This document shows positions 36,542 to 46,497 of a DNA stretch of 64,000 nucleotides, piece by piece. Location: the NCBI RefSeq assembly GCF_000379965.1, contig NZ_KB904327.1:124001-188000 (forward strand). Reading direction: 5' to 3'. Each line of letters begins with the position of its first letter. The stretch's first letter is position 1. The notes under the pieces are model-generated. The model had not been told where the DNA came from. It saw only the letters and a list, made by a program, of their open reading frames with translations, and did not search any database. The stretch comes from Hoylesella nanceiensis DSM 19126 = JCM 15639 (GTDB taxonomy: Bacteria > Bacteroidota > Bacteroidia > Bacteroidales > Bacteroidaceae). Made by a program: the position numbers and the translations under genes.

Positions 36542-39038
36542 AATTTACAACTTGTTCTTTATTCTTTTTGTTTTGTTTATCGCTACGTTGGTTTTGGTCT
36601 TTCTCGTTGGTAGGTGTTGATTCGTGTTTTGCTCCTTCGTTAGGAACTATTCGAATGTTACCATCTTCGTCGAGAATGATTTCTTCGTGAGAGATACTTG
36701 CACTATCTGTTTCTGTTGTATCTCTTCTTGAAGATGAATAGTAGCTTTGGCAATTATACATACTGCTTGTAATATCGTCGCCTTTAGGCTTACCAAACTG
36801 TCCATGATATTTCTTAAAGGCGCTATCGCCAAACACTGATTGTAAGAAATAACCACATATTGGTAGCGCTGTACGTGCTCCTTGTCCTAAAGCACCTGTT
36901 CTAAAGTGGATACTTCTATATTCTCCACCAACCCAAGCACCGCAAACAAGTTTAGGACTAACACACATAAACCATGCATCTGAGTGGTTGTTTGAAGTTC
37001 CTGTCTTTCCTCCAAAGTCGGTATCTCTATAGTTTCCTACATAAGCCCATAAGCTTTGAGATGTTCCACCTGGTTCTCTCATACCGCCCATTAATAGTTG
37101 TTGCATAAAGAAGGCGCTCTTATAAGAGATTACTTGTGTGTCACTTGTAGGAGCAGCATATACCTCATGGCCGTCTTTATCTAGGATTCTTGTAACCAAT
37201 ATTGGGTCGTGATGCTTTCCATCGTCCGCAATTACGCTATAAGCATTGGTCAGTTCAAGTAGGTTGATATCGCTAGAGCCAAGTGCAAGAGATGGAGTAG
37301 GGTCTAAAGGACTTTTGATACCCATCTTTTGAGCAGTTTCGATAACACGTTGAATACCCATTTCTTGTCCCAAACGGACAGCAACAGAGTTGATACTTCT
37401 TGCAAAAGCACCCTTTAAAGGAATAGAGTCTCCGCTAAAACGTCCATTTGCATTAGATGGAGTCCAAGTTACTTCTTCGCCTTTTTTCTTATCAAATACC
37501 TTCATAGAGATAAACTCGTCTCTTCGTTTGTCACAAGGAGTTAGACCTTGATTCATTGCTTCTGTATAAACAAAGAGTTTGAAAGTAGAACCAGGTTGAC
37601 GCATTGCTGTCACCTTGTCGTATTTCCATGAGTTGAAATCGATATCTCCAACCCATGCTTTTACTTCACCTGTTTGAGGCTCCATTGCTACGAATGCACA
37701 GTGCATGAAGTGTACCATGTAGCGAATAGAGTCCATTGTAGATATTTCTTTCTCAATAGTTCCCTTATCATAGTCGAATAACTTAACCGTATGAGGCTTG
37801 TTGAGATAATATGAAATGGAATCGGGATTGTTGGGGAACTTAGCCAATAAGTATTTATAGTATGGCTGTTTTTGGGCGATGTTCTCGATGAAATTAGGAA
37901 TCTTGTTACCATTCTCGTCAATCCATGGATCGTTATTTCCCCAGTGGTTGTTGAAGTTTCGTTGCACTTGTCGCATTTGCTTGCGTGCAGCATCTTCTGC
38001 ATATTTCTGCATACGAGAATCGATTGTGGTATAGATTTTTAAACCACTACTATATAGATCGATTCCGTTTTCATCACACCAAGCCTTTAGATGGTCGGCA
38101 ACGGCTTCTCTAAAGTATTGTGCTTGTCCATCATAGTTTTTCTCAACCTTTACATCTAGTTTGATAGGAATTTGAGTTAATGAATCGTATTCAGCCTTTG
38201 TAATGTCGTTATGCTGGTGCATTCTCCATAAAACTGTATTTCTTCTCTTTAAACTATTCTCTGGATTAGTGATAGGGTTGTATGATGTTGTGGCTTTCAA
38301 CATACCAACCAATACTGCAGATTGCTCAATGGTGAGATCTTTTGGGGTTGTGTTGAAGTAGGTTTTACTTGCAGTTTTTATACCATAAGAGTTAGCTCCG
38401 AAGTCTACAGTGTTTGCATACATCGTAAGAATTTCTTCTTTATCGTATACCATTTCAAGCTTAGTGGCAATGATCCACTCTTTACTTTTCATGATAAGCA
38501 TACGAATTCCAGGGATACCTCCTAATAAACCAGTAGAATAGTTGGTACGGACACGGAACATATTTTTAGCCAACTGCTGTGTGATTGTTGATGCACCACG
38601 AGCGTCATGGCGGAAAATTGCATCTTTTGCAGCTGCAAATAATCCTGGAATATCAATACCAAAGTGATGATAGAAACGCTCATCTTCTGTGTCAATAAGT
38701 GTTTTCCAGAAGATAGGATTAACATCGCTATATTTCACAGGGGTTCTATTCTCATTGAAGTATTTACCAATGAGAACACCATCTGCGCTATAAATTTCTG
38801 ATGCTTCGGATGTAGTTGGCTTTTTGATTTCACTGAATCCAGGTGATTTACCAAATAACCATAAGAAGTTTATGTCTACAGCAATGAGATAAATAGCTAT
38901 GAATACGAAAAAAGAGGCAATACCTGATAGTGCTTTGATGTACCATGCTCTACCTACAAAAAGCTTCTTGTACCATGTGAAAAAGGCTTTTGTCTTTTGC
39001 ACTAATAAACTAAATATCTTTTTTATTTTATCAATCAT
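36528..39038 (-). CDS. Class A penicillin-binding protein (PBP1A)
   Basis: This is a bifunctional peptidoglycan synthase. The 836-residue protein has one N-terminal membrane helix (about 33-58). The GT51 transglycosylase domain includes the catalytic Glu118 in DTEDERFYHHFG and STITQQLAKN. The transpeptidase domain has S484TFK, S548-I-N550 and K678TGT. The C-terminal 90 or so residues are a low-complexity acidic and Lys/Gln-rich tail. It follows miaA by 44 bases, and a possible internal promoter box lies at 39060-39067. Confidence 0.95.
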   Translation of the reverse strand: MIDKIKKIFSLLVQKTKAFFTWYKKLFVGRAWYIKALSGIASFFVFIAIYLIAVDINFLWLFGKSPGFSEIKKPTTSEASEIYSADGVLIGKYFNENRTPVKYSDVNPIFWKTLIDTEDERFYHHFGIDIPGLFAAAKDAIFRHDARGASTITQQLAKNMFRVRTNYSTGLLGGIPGIRMLIMKSKEWIIATKLEMVYDKEEILTMYANTVDFGANSYGIKTASKTYFNTTPKDLTIEQSAVLVGMLKATTSYNPITNPENSLKRRNTVLWRMHQHNDITKAEYDSLTQIPIKLDVKVEKNYDGQAQYFREAVADHLKAWCDENGIDLYSSGLKIYTTIDSRMQKYAEDAARKQMRQVQRNFNNHWGNNDPWIDENGNKIPNFIENIAQKQPYYKYLLAKFPNNPDSISYYLNKPHTVKLFDYDKGTIEKEISTMDSIRYMVHFMHCAFVAMEPQTGEVKAWVGDIDFNSWKYDKVTAMRQPGSTFKLFVYTEAMNQGLTPCDKRRDEFISMKVFDKKKGEEVTWTPSNANGRFSGDSIPLKGAFARSINSVAVRLGQEMGIQRVIETAQKMGIKSPLDPTPSLALGSSDINLLELTNAYSVIADDGKHHDPILVTRILDKDGHEVYAAPTSDTQVISYKSAFFMQQLLMGGMREPGGTSQSLWAYVGNYRDTDFGGKTGTSNNHSDAWFMCVSPKLVCGAWVGGEYRSIHFRTGALGQGARTALPICGYFLQSVFGDSAFKKYHGQFGKPKGDDITSSMYNCQSYYSSSRRDTTETDSASISHEEIILDEDGNIRIVPNEGAKHESTPTNEKDQNQRSDKQNKKNKEQVVNFEQL

Positions 39039-39059
39039 CTCTCTAATTATTTGTTATTA

Positions 39060-39067
39060 CAAAAATA
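39060..39067 (-). promoter_or_regulatory. Possible -7 box of PBP1A gene
   Basis: The minus strand reads TATTTTTG between miaA and the PBP gene, 21 bases before the start. AT-rich sequence makes chance matches likely. Confidence 0.4.
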
Positions 39068-39082
39068 CAAAATACATTGTAA

Positions 39083-39985
39083 CTATAAAACACTGTCTAT
39101 GTATTTTATAATTTCTTTAGTATTGAAAGGCGAGAACCATTTAATGTCTTGATCTCTTTTGAACCAAGTCATCTGTTTTCGCATGTATTGTCTTGTATTG
39201 GATTGGATTCTACGAATGGCTTCTGCGTAATCTATTTGGTTATCTAAATACTCAAAAAATTCTTTATAACCAACTGTGTTTAATGATGTTAGATGTTTAA
39301 AGGGATAAACACTTTTTACTTCTTCTAATAAGCCATTTTCTGTCATGGTTAATACACGAGCATTAATACGCTCATACATCTCTTCTCTTGGAAGTGTTAG
39401 ACCAATTTTGATGATTTCGAAGGGACGTTCTTTAACAGAATTCTTTCTGAAAGAAGTGTAAGTTTTACCTGTTTGTAAGCATACTTCAAGTGCATGTATA
39501 ACTCGACGATAATTCTTCTTGTCTACAATGTCATAATGAACAGGGTCTAGTTCTTTTAACTCTGCAAGTAAAGGCTCTAGTCCTTCTTGTTCAAAGCGAT
39601 TCTTTAGTAGTTCCCTTATCTCATTATTAATAGTAGGAATATCATCTATTCCTTTACATACAGCATCGATGTACATCATACTTCCACCTGAAAGGAGAAG
39701 TGCGTCGTGTGTTTTAAATTCGTTATTGATTATTTTAAGTGCCTCTTCTTCATAAATGGCGGCACTATAATAGTCGTGTATACTATTGGAACCAACAAAA
39801 TAATGTTGAACATCTTGTTGTTCTTCACTTGTTGGAGCTGCTGTACCTATAGGCAATTCTCTAAAAATCTGTCGAGAATCGGCATTGATAATAGGCGAAT
39901 TAAGATGCTTTGCTAATTCTAAGCTACATTGTGTTTTGCCAACAGATGTTGGTCCCAATAGAACAAAAAGCTTATGCTTTTTCAT
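39083..39985 (-). CDS. miaA: tRNA dimethylallyltransferase
   Basis: MiaA adds a dimethylallyl group to A37 of tRNAs that read codons starting with U. The 300-residue protein has the P-loop GPTSVGKT at 11-18. NADSRQIFRELPIGTAAP is present, the GGSMMYIDAV segment follows, and RQYMRKQMTWFKRD lies near the C-terminus. Length is normal. It overlaps lpxA by four bases, so translation is coupled. Confidence 0.96.
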   Translation of the reverse strand: MKKHKLFVLLGPTSVGKTQCSLELAKHLNSPIINADSRQIFRELPIGTAAPTSEEQQDVQHYFVGSNSIHDYYSAAIYEEEALKIINNEFKTHDALLLSGGSMMYIDAVCKGIDDIPTINNEIRELLKNRFEQEGLEPLLAELKELDPVHYDIVDKKNYRRVIHALEVCLQTGKTYTSFRKNSVKERPFEIIKIGLTLPREEMYERINARVLTMTENGLLEEVKSVYPFKHLTSLNTVGYKEFFEYLDNQIDYAEAIRRIQSNTRQYMRKQMTWFKRDQDIKWFSPFNTKEIIKYIDSVL

Positions 39986-40752
39986 ACGATGATTCCACGT
40001 TGAGAAGACTCTACGAAATCAATAATGTATTGAATCTCTTTAGTAATCTGAAGATTTTTCTTGATTTCAAGAATTCCTTCTTCTTTAATTCCTTTTGAAT
40101 ATAACAAGCGATAAGCATCGTGAATGAGTGTAATTAGCTCATTGCTAAAGCCTCTTCTGCGTAAACCAACAATGTTAATTCCTGCATAGCGTGTAGGTTC
40201 TTTGCCTGCAATAATAAATGGAGGAATGTCTTTAGAGAAACGGCAACCACCTTGTATCATTACATAACCTCCAATCTTGCAAAACTGATGGCATAAAACT
40301 GAAGCGCTGATGATGGCATTATCTTCTACAATAACTTCTCCTGCGAACTTTGTTGAGTTACCAACAATGATGTTTGAGCCGATAATACAGTCGTGAGCGA
40401 TGTGCATACTCTCCATAAGTAGGTTGTTGCTTCCTACTTTTGTGGTTCCTGTTGAAGCGGTTCCACGAGATATTGTTACGTTTTCACGAATACTATTGTT
40501 ATCGCCTACTTCGCAAAGAGTATCTTCCCCAGCATATTTAAGGTCTTGAGGTTTGGTTGAAATGCTTGCTCCAGGGAAGAATTCATTGTTGCTTCCAATT
40601 CTTGCACCTCTGCTTATTGTGACGCTATTTTGTAGGTTATTGTTATCGCCAATAACGGTATTGTCGTCAATGAAGCAAAAAGGACCAATTATATTATTAT
40701 CTCCAATCTTTGCATTGGGATGTACATAAGCTAAGGGACTGATGTTATTCAT
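39982..40752 (-). CDS. lpxA: UDP-N-acetylglucosamine acyltransferase LpxA
   Basis: LpxA transfers a 3-hydroxyacyl chain to UDP-GlcNAc, the first step of lipid A synthesis. The 256-residue protein is a left-handed beta-helix of hexapeptide repeats (runs such as IGDNNIIGPF), with the catalytic histidine at His120 in MHIAHDC. A helical C-terminal domain follows from about 190. It lies 20 bases after lpxC-fabZ in the lipid A gene cluster. Confidence 0.97.
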   Translation of the reverse strand: MNNISPLAYVHPNAKIGDNNIIGPFCFIDDNTVIGDNNNLQNSVTISRGARIGSNNEFFPGASISTKPQDLKYAGEDTLCEVGDNNSIRENVTISRGTASTGTTKVGSNNLLMESMHIAHDCIIGSNIIVGNSTKFAGEVIVEDNAIISASVLCHQFCKIGGYVMIQGGCRFSKDIPPFIIAGKEPTRYAGINIVGLRRRGFSNELITLIHDAYRLLYSKGIKEEGILEIKKNLQITKEIQYIIDFVESSQRGIIV

Positions 40753-40772
40753 ATTAAAAAGAACTTATTGAG

Positions 40773-42164
40773 TTATTTGTTTTTTATAATGCTTGCTGTG
40801 AAAGTTGCTTCTGATACAACTTTGTCTCCAACAAACATATAACCTTTCATTGAACTGATTCCATGACGAACAGGGTGGAGTAGTTCTACTTTAAATAATA
40901 AGGTATCTCCTGGAACGACCTTTTGACGGAACTTAACATCGTTGATGCTTAAGAAATATGTAGACCATCTTTCTGGTTCTTCTACTTGGTTTAATACAAG
41001 AAGACCTCCACATTGTGCCATAGCTTCAATTTGAAGAACGCCTGGCATTACTGGTTCTGTAGGGAAGTGTCCTACAAAGAAAGGTTCGTTACTTGTGACA
41101 TTCTTAACTCCAACAATACTTGTTGCACCCATTGCGATAATCTTATCAATGAGTTGCATTGGATAACGGTGAGGAAGAAGTTCTCTAATTCGGTTGTTAT
41201 CCATTATTGGTTCTTCGTTGGGATCATAGATAGGAGCTTGCACTTCATGCTTTCTTATCTCTTTTCTGATAAGACGTGCAAACTTATTATTGATAGTATG
41301 ACCAGGACGTGTTGCAACAATTCGACCTTTAAGAGGTTTTCCAATTAAAGCAACGTCACCGATAATATCAAGTAGTTTGTGTCGAGTACATTCATTATCC
41401 CATTGTAAAGGTTTGTTTTGAATGTAGCCAATCTTGTTAGCATCCATTCTTTGAACCTTCAATACGTCTGCAAGCTTATCTAATTGTTCTTGCTCTAACA
41501 AACGTTCATATATGACAATAGCATTATCAAGGTCGCCTCCTTTGATTAAGTTTGCATCTAAAAGTGGGATAATATCTCTTACAAACACGAATGTTCGTGC
41601 TGGAGCAATTTCCTTTTCATAATTTGCTATATTGTCTAAAGTGGCGAATTGACTGCTAATAAACTTAGAATCAAAAGAGCACATTGCAGTAATACTGAAC
41701 TCTTCATCAGGTAAAATGGTTATGCAACTACCTGTTTCTTCGTCTTTTACTTCAATCTTATGTCTGATGATATAATAATCTTTAGGAGCATTTTGCTCTA
41801 CCAATCCTATGCTTTTAATTCTTTCTACATAGATAGTTGCAGAGCCATCAAGGATTGGAAACTCGGGTCCATTCACCTGAATTAAACAGTTGTCAACTCC
41901 AAGAGCATATAATGCAGATAGTCCATGTTCAATAGTTGACACACGAACATCTCCAACAGCAACCACTGTTCCTCTAGTTGTATCTACAACTTTTTCTGCA
42001 ACAGCATCGATAATAGGTTGGCCTTCAAGGTCAATTCGTTGAATTTTATAACCTGTATTCTCTGGAGCTGGATTGAAAGTAACAGTAAGATTAAGACCTG
42101 TGTGTAAGCCTTTTCCACAAAGAGAGAAGCTTCCTTTGAGAGTCTTTTGTTTTGTTGTTTCCAT
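40773..42164 (-). CDS. lpxC-fabZ: Fused LpxC deacetylase / FabZ dehydratase
   Basis: The 463-residue protein joins two enzymes. Residues 1 to about 300 are LpxC, the zinc UDP-3-O-acyl-GlcNAc deacetylase that commits lipid A synthesis, with STIEHGLSAL (Glu79, His80) and HKLLDIIGD. Residues of about 320-463 are FabZ, the 3-hydroxyacyl-ACP dehydratase, with LPHRYPMQLID and the catalytic His366 and Glu380 in GHFPTEPVMPG and QIEAMAQ. The fusion is typical of Bacteroidetes. It couples lipid A and fatty acid flux, which compete for the same hydroxyacyl-ACP. Confidence 0.97.
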   Translation of the reverse strand: METTKQKTLKGSFSLCGKGLHTGLNLTVTFNPAPENTGYKIQRIDLEGQPIIDAVAEKVVDTTRGTVVAVGDVRVSTIEHGLSALYALGVDNCLIQVNGPEFPILDGSATIYVERIKSIGLVEQNAPKDYYIIRHKIEVKDEETGSCITILPDEEFSITAMCSFDSKFISSQFATLDNIANYEKEIAPARTFVFVRDIIPLLDANLIKGGDLDNAIVIYERLLEQEQLDKLADVLKVQRMDANKIGYIQNKPLQWDNECTRHKLLDIIGDVALIGKPLKGRIVATRPGHTINNKFARLIRKEIRKHEVQAPIYDPNEEPIMDNNRIRELLPHRYPMQLIDKIIAMGATSIVGVKNVTSNEPFFVGHFPTEPVMPGVLQIEAMAQCGGLLVLNQVEEPERWSTYFLSINDVKFRQKVVPGDTLLFKVELLHPVRHGISSMKGYMFVGDKVVSEATFTASIIKNK

Positions 42165-42182
42165 TATATTTATTCTTTTATT

Positions 42183-43220
42183 TTATTGTTGTTTGTTTTT
42201 CAACTCTTCAACCTCTTTCTTTAAAGCATTGAGTTGCGAATAAATCTCGGGTAAGCGTTGGAATATCGCTTGTGATTTGAAGTATGCTCTTTGTGGCATA
42301 GGAGGTGTTCCGATGAGTTGTTGATTATCTGCTAGACTTCCTGGAACGCCTGATTGAGCTCCTAAAAAGACTTTATTACCAATCTTTATGTGTCCTGCAA
42401 CTCCAACTTGACCACCGAACATACACCATTCTCCAACAGATGTGCTACCAGCAATACCTACTTGAGCAGACATTACGGTGTTCTTTCCTATATCAGTGTT
42501 ATGAGCTATCTGTACTAAGTTATCGAGTTTTACTCCTTTGCGAATATAAGTACTTCCCATAGTAGAACGGTCTACACATGAATTGGCACCGATTTCGACG
42601 TCGTCTTCAATGGTAACTATTCCTATTTGGGGGATTTTATCATATCCATTTTCAGAAGGGGCGAAACCAAATCCGTCTGCACCTATAACGCTTCCTGAAT
42701 GTATAATGATATTATTTCCTAATTTACATTCTTGGTATATTGTTACATTTGGATAGATAATACAGTTGTTTCCAATAGAAGTATTATCCAAGATAACAGC
42801 GTGGGGATACACTTGTGTGTTGTCTCCAATGGTTACTCCTTCGCCAATAAAAGCAAAAGGACCGATATATACATCTTTTCCAATCGTTGCAGAAGATGCT
42901 ATTGAAGCTGTAGAATCAATACCTTTCTTTTGAGGTTTTGATGCACTATATATCTGAAGTAGTTTTGCAACTGCCTCATAAGCATTCTTTACTCTAATCA
43001 AAGTGGTTGATATTGGCTTGTCTAAGACTACATATTCGTCTAAAAGAACAATGCTTGATTGAGTAGTATATATATAATGTACATATTTTGGATTTGATAT
43101 AAACGAGATAGCACCTTGCTTTCCTTCCTCTATTTTTGCAAAGGAATTAATGGTTGCATTCTCATTTCCTTCAATTCTTCCATTGATAACTTGAGCAATT
43201 TGCTTTGCTGTAAATTCCAT
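42183..43220 (-). CDS. lpxD: UDP-3-O-acylglucosamine N-acyltransferase LpxD
   Basis: LpxD adds the N-linked acyl chain in lipid A synthesis. The 345-residue protein has an N-terminal uridine-binding domain (1 to about 100), a hexapeptide-repeat beta-helix (about 101-305), and catalytic His240 in LVQIAHNT. A short helical C-terminus follows. It is the first gene of the lpxD-lpxC/fabZ-lpxA-miaA run and has a TAnnTTTG box at 43250-43257. Confidence 0.97.
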   Translation of the reverse strand: MEFTAKQIAQVINGRIEGNENATINSFAKIEEGKQGAISFISNPKYVHYIYTTQSSIVLLDEYVVLDKPISTTLIRVKNAYEAVAKLLQIYSASKPQKKGIDSTASIASSATIGKDVYIGPFAFIGEGVTIGDNTQVYPHAVILDNTSIGNNCIIYPNVTIYQECKLGNNIIIHSGSVIGADGFGFAPSENGYDKIPQIGIVTIEDDVEIGANSCVDRSTMGSTYIRKGVKLDNLVQIAHNTDIGKNTVMSAQVGIAGSTSVGEWCMFGGQVGVAGHIKIGNKVFLGAQSGVPGSLADNQQLIGTPPMPQRAYFKSQAIFQRLPEIYSQLNALKKEVEELKNKQQ

Positions 43221-43249
43221 TTCCTTATTTTTGCGTATATTTAGATTTG

Positions 43250-43257
43250 CAAATATA
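43250..43257 (-). promoter_or_regulatory. Likely -7 box of lpxD operon
   Basis: The minus strand reads TATATTTG, 30 bases upstream of lpxD, between it and the HD hydrolase gene. Confidence 0.6.
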
Positions 43258-43268
43258 GCAAAAAAAAC

Positions 43269-44492
43269 TTAGATCCGTTGATGGCATAAGTAATATTTGC
43301 AAATTTTTTTAGATAGGAGTTCTACATTAAATAATTCAGAAGCTTGAGTAATATCTTTATAACTTCCGTCCTTATATAATATATCTATTTGGTCATCATT
43401 CATGCTATACATATCTTTTTGAATGGTGCTGTAATTGATGAAATAATGACTTTCTTCCTTGCTTAGTTGATATTTCTCTCTTATTTTCTTTTCGATATCT
43501 TCCAACTGCATACTATCAATAGGTTCATCGTAAACCTTAACTTTGAAAGTTTCTCTGTTAATGAGGTCTTTAGATAATATCGAGAGAACCTTATCTGAAT
43601 GTCCTTGCCATACTTTTATTGCACTCCAAATATCAGAATCATCTAGTTGTTTATACCAGAAAATAGTTTCTTCTTTTTTATTATTAATCCAATCTTTGTC
43701 GATGTTGTTGCTAATAAAATAATGTAGGGCAGGAGATGCGAAGAGATTCTCACCATTTAGTTGGAGCGTTTTTGCTCGTTTTAGGATATTGATTAATATT
43801 TTCTCGCAGGCAACAGCCGTCTTATGTAAGTACACTTGCCAATACATCAAACGGCGTGAGGTTAAATAATTCTCTATAGAATAGATACCTTTTGCCTGAA
43901 CCATCAATCTATCCTCACGAACATCTAGCATCTTTATAATTCTATCAGAAGCTATTTTTCCTTCTGCAACGCCTGTAAAGAAACTATCTCTACATAGATA
44001 ATCAAGTCTATCCATATCTAGTTGGCTACTTATAAGTTGATGAAGAAAAGCTTTAGGGTATTTATCTTCAAAGATATTTATAGCCAAAGTTAGTCTGCCT
44101 CCCAAGTCCTTATTCATCTCTTTCATTAAGAAAAGCGAGATTTCTTCGTGTGAGATGCCTTGTATAAGCGTGTTTTCAAGGACATGAGAGAATGGCCCAT
44201 GACCGATATCATGTAATAAGATGGCTGCTTGAACTGCTTCGGCTTCACTGTCAAAGATGAATACTCCCTTCTGAGACAGTGACAATATAGCCTCGCTCAT
44301 CAAATGAAAAGCGCCTAAAGAATGTTGAAAGCGAGTGTGTTGAGCACCTGGATAAACCATTGATGCTAAGCCTAATTGCTTTATTCTAGATAGTCGCTGT
44401 ATCGTTGGATGATTAACAATATCCATTAATAAACCACCAGGTATTTTTATAAAGCCAAATACCGGGTCGTTAATAATTTTTGTTTCAGACAT
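43269..44492 (-). CDS. HD-domain phosphohydrolase
   Basis: The 407-residue protein has an HD metal-binding domain like dNTP triphosphohydrolases and SAMHD1. His57 is in HTRFQHSLG, and His94/Asp95 in LLHDIGHGPFSHVLE. Later DMDRLDYLCRDSFFTGVAEG supplies the second aspartate. It probably hydrolyses a nucleotide. The start follows pyrF by one base, so they are cotranscribed. The exact substrate is not readable. Confidence 0.88.
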   Translation of the reverse strand: MSETKIINDPVFGFIKIPGGLLMDIVNHPTIQRLSRIKQLGLASMVYPGAQHTRFQHSLGAFHLMSEAILSLSQKGVFIFDSEAEAVQAAILLHDIGHGPFSHVLENTLIQGISHEEISLFLMKEMNKDLGGRLTLAINIFEDKYPKAFLHQLISSQLDMDRLDYLCRDSFFTGVAEGKIASDRIIKMLDVREDRLMVQAKGIYSIENYLTSRRLMYWQVYLHKTAVACEKILINILKRAKTLQLNGENLFASPALHYFISNNIDKDWINNKKEETIFWYKQLDDSDIWSAIKVWQGHSDKVLSILSKDLINRETFKVKVYDEPIDSMQLEDIEKKIREKYQLSKEESHYFINYSTIQKDMYSMNDDQIDILYKDGSYKDITQASELFNVELLSKKICKYYLCHQRI

Positions 44493-44493
44493 C

Positions 44494-45318
44494 TTATAAT
44501 ACCTTCTTTAGCTCTTCCGCCATTTCTTCGTGCAATTCTTTTGCCTTTTGTCCTGCAACAGTTGCAAAATCTTCATCTGCTGATGCGAAGATAATTCCAC
44601 GAGAACTATTCACAAGTAGTCCACATTCTTTAGTGATGCCATATTTGCAAACCTCTTGTAAACTACCTCCTTGAGCACCTACACCAGGAACAAGTAGGAA
44701 GTTATCAGGTGCAAGTTCTCTTATCTTTGAGAACATAGAGCCTTGAGTAGCTCCCACAACAAACATCAAGTTTTCTTTGTTTCCCCATTCTTGAGTCTTG
44801 CTTAAGATGTGTTGGAATACTTGCTTTCCGTTTTTATCTTCTATGAATTGGAAATCGTGTGAGCCCTTATTGCTTGTAAGTGCAAGAACGATAGTCCATT
44901 TGTTTTCATAATCTAAGAAAGGTTGAACACTGTCTTCTCCCATATATGGCGCAACAGTTATAGCGTCAACATCATACTCTTCGAAGAAAGTTTTAGCATA
45001 CATCTTAGCTGTATTACCAATATCCCCACGCTTTGCGTCAGCGATAATAAATACTTCAGGGTAGTTCTCCTTTATATATCTAACGATTTTATCAAAAGTG
45101 ATAAGTCCTTTTATACCCAAACATTCAAAGAAAGCGATATTGGGTTTGTAAGCAACAGAGTAGGGAGCTGTTGTATCAACAATTTGTTTTAGGAATTCAA
45201 AGATAGGGTCTTCTAATTCAAGAAGATGCTTAGGAATCTTGTTTATATCTGGATCTAATCCAACACAAAGGAAACTTTTCTTTGTAAAAATCTGATTGAT
45301 AAGTTCTTTTCTATTCAT
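44494..45318 (-). CDS. pyrF: Orotidine 5'-phosphate decarboxylase (type 2)
   Basis: PyrF makes UMP from OMP, the last step of pyrimidine synthesis. I start at the ATG at 45318 ([16 protein letters not shown]), which matches the family; the frame extends 17 codons further upstream without support. The 274-residue TIM barrel has [12 protein letters not shown] and the active-site [16 protein letters not shown]. The length fits the PyrF type 2 group. The HD hydrolase gene follows by one base. Confidence 0.95.
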   Translation of the reverse strand: MNRKELINQIFTKKSFLCVGLDPDINKIPKHLLELEDPIFEFLKQIVDTTAPYSVAYKPNIAFFECLGIKGLITFDKIVRYIKENYPEVFIIADAKRGDIGNTAKMYAKTFFEEYDVDAITVAPYMGEDSVQPFLDYENKWTIVLALTSNKGSHDFQFIEDKNGKQVFQHILSKTQEWGNKENLMFVVGATQGSMFSKIRELAPDNFLLVPGVGAQGGSLQEVCKYGITKECGLLVNSSRGIIFASADEDFATVAGQKAKELHEEMAEELKKVL

Positions 45319-45385
45319 GATTCTTTTATTATAATATGGTATATGAAAAATGGTGGAGTGACAATACACTCACACCATCAATTTA

Positions 45386-46495
45386 TTATAATTCTGCTTC
45401 TTTTAATTTTTCTGTATTTTCAGCAACAATTAAAGCGTCAATCATTGCTTGGATATCTCCACCAATAAACCCTTGAAGGTCGTGAGTTGTATATCCAATG
45501 CGATGGTCGGTAACTCTTCCTTGCGGATAGTTGTATGTTCTAATCTTAGCAGATCTATCACCTGTCGATACTAGCGACTTTCTTCTACTTGCGATATCGT
45601 CAACATATTTCTGATGTTCTCTGTCATATATAAATGTACGAAGACGTGATAATGCTCGTTCTTTATTCTTTGGTTGGTCTCTAGTCTCAGTACATTCGAT
45701 AAGAATTTCTTCAACTTCTCCTGTGTTAGGATTCTTCCAAGGATAACGAAGACGAACACCCGATTCCACTTTGTTCACATTCTGTCCACCAGCACCAGAA
45801 CTACGGAAGGTATCCCACTTGATATCTCCTTCGTTAATGTTTACCTCAAACTTGTCAGCTTCAGGTAGAACTGCAACTGTTGCTGCAGAAGTATGCATTC
45901 TTCCTTGTGTTTCTGTTGCAGGAACTCGTTGTACACGATGCACTCCCGATTCGTATTTTAATATACCATATACGTTTGCTCCAGTTACAGAGAAGGCAAT
46001 TTCTTTAAATCCGCCCATTGTTCCTTCCGACTCATTTGTTATAGAAATACCCCAACCCATAGAGTCACAATATTTCTTATACATTTGAAATAGGTCGCCA
46101 GCAAATAGAGCTGCCTCGTCACCTCCAGTGCCAGCTCTAATCTCTACCTCAACATTTTTTGCGTCTTCAGGATCTTTTGGAACAAGAGCGATTTTAATTT
46201 CTTCTTCTAATTTAGGAAGAAGAGGCTCGTTTGCTTGTAATTCTTCACGAGCAATCTCACGCATATCCTGATCAGTTTCATTTGCCAAAATATCCTTTGC
46301 CTCTTTAATAACATTAAGACATGCAACATATTTCTTTCTTGCTTCCATTATATCGCCTAAGTCTTTATATTCTTTTGTTAGGCGAACATATCTATTTTGG
46401 TCGGCAATTACTGCAGGGTCTGTTATAAGAGTTGAAACTTCTTCAAATCTACTTTCTAATCCTTCTAATTTGCTAAGTAAGCTATTTTCTGCCAT
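45386..46495 (-). CDS. prfA: Peptide chain release factor 1
   Basis: RF1 ends translation at UAA and UAG. The 369-residue protein has the anticodon-like PAT tripeptide at 192-194 and the catalytic GGQ at 236-238 in GAGGQNVNK. RF1 rather than RF2 is indicated by PAT in place of SPF. Length is normal. It starts two bases after purM stops and precedes pyrF on the same strand. Confidence 0.97.
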   Translation of the reverse strand: MAENSLLSKLEGLESRFEEVSTLITDPAVIADQNRYVRLTKEYKDLGDIMEARKKYVACLNVIKEAKDILANETDQDMREIAREELQANEPLLPKLEEEIKIALVPKDPEDAKNVEVEIRAGTGGDEAALFAGDLFQMYKKYCDSMGWGISITNESEGTMGGFKEIAFSVTGANVYGILKYESGVHRVQRVPATETQGRMHTSAATVAVLPEADKFEVNINEGDIKWDTFRSSGAGGQNVNKVESGVRLRYPWKNPNTGEVEEILIECTETRDQPKNKERALSRLRTFIYDREHQKYVDDIASRRKSLVSTGDRSAKIRTYNYPQGRVTDHRIGYTTHDLQGFIGGDIQAMIDALIVAENTEKLKEAEL

Positions 46496-46497
46496 AA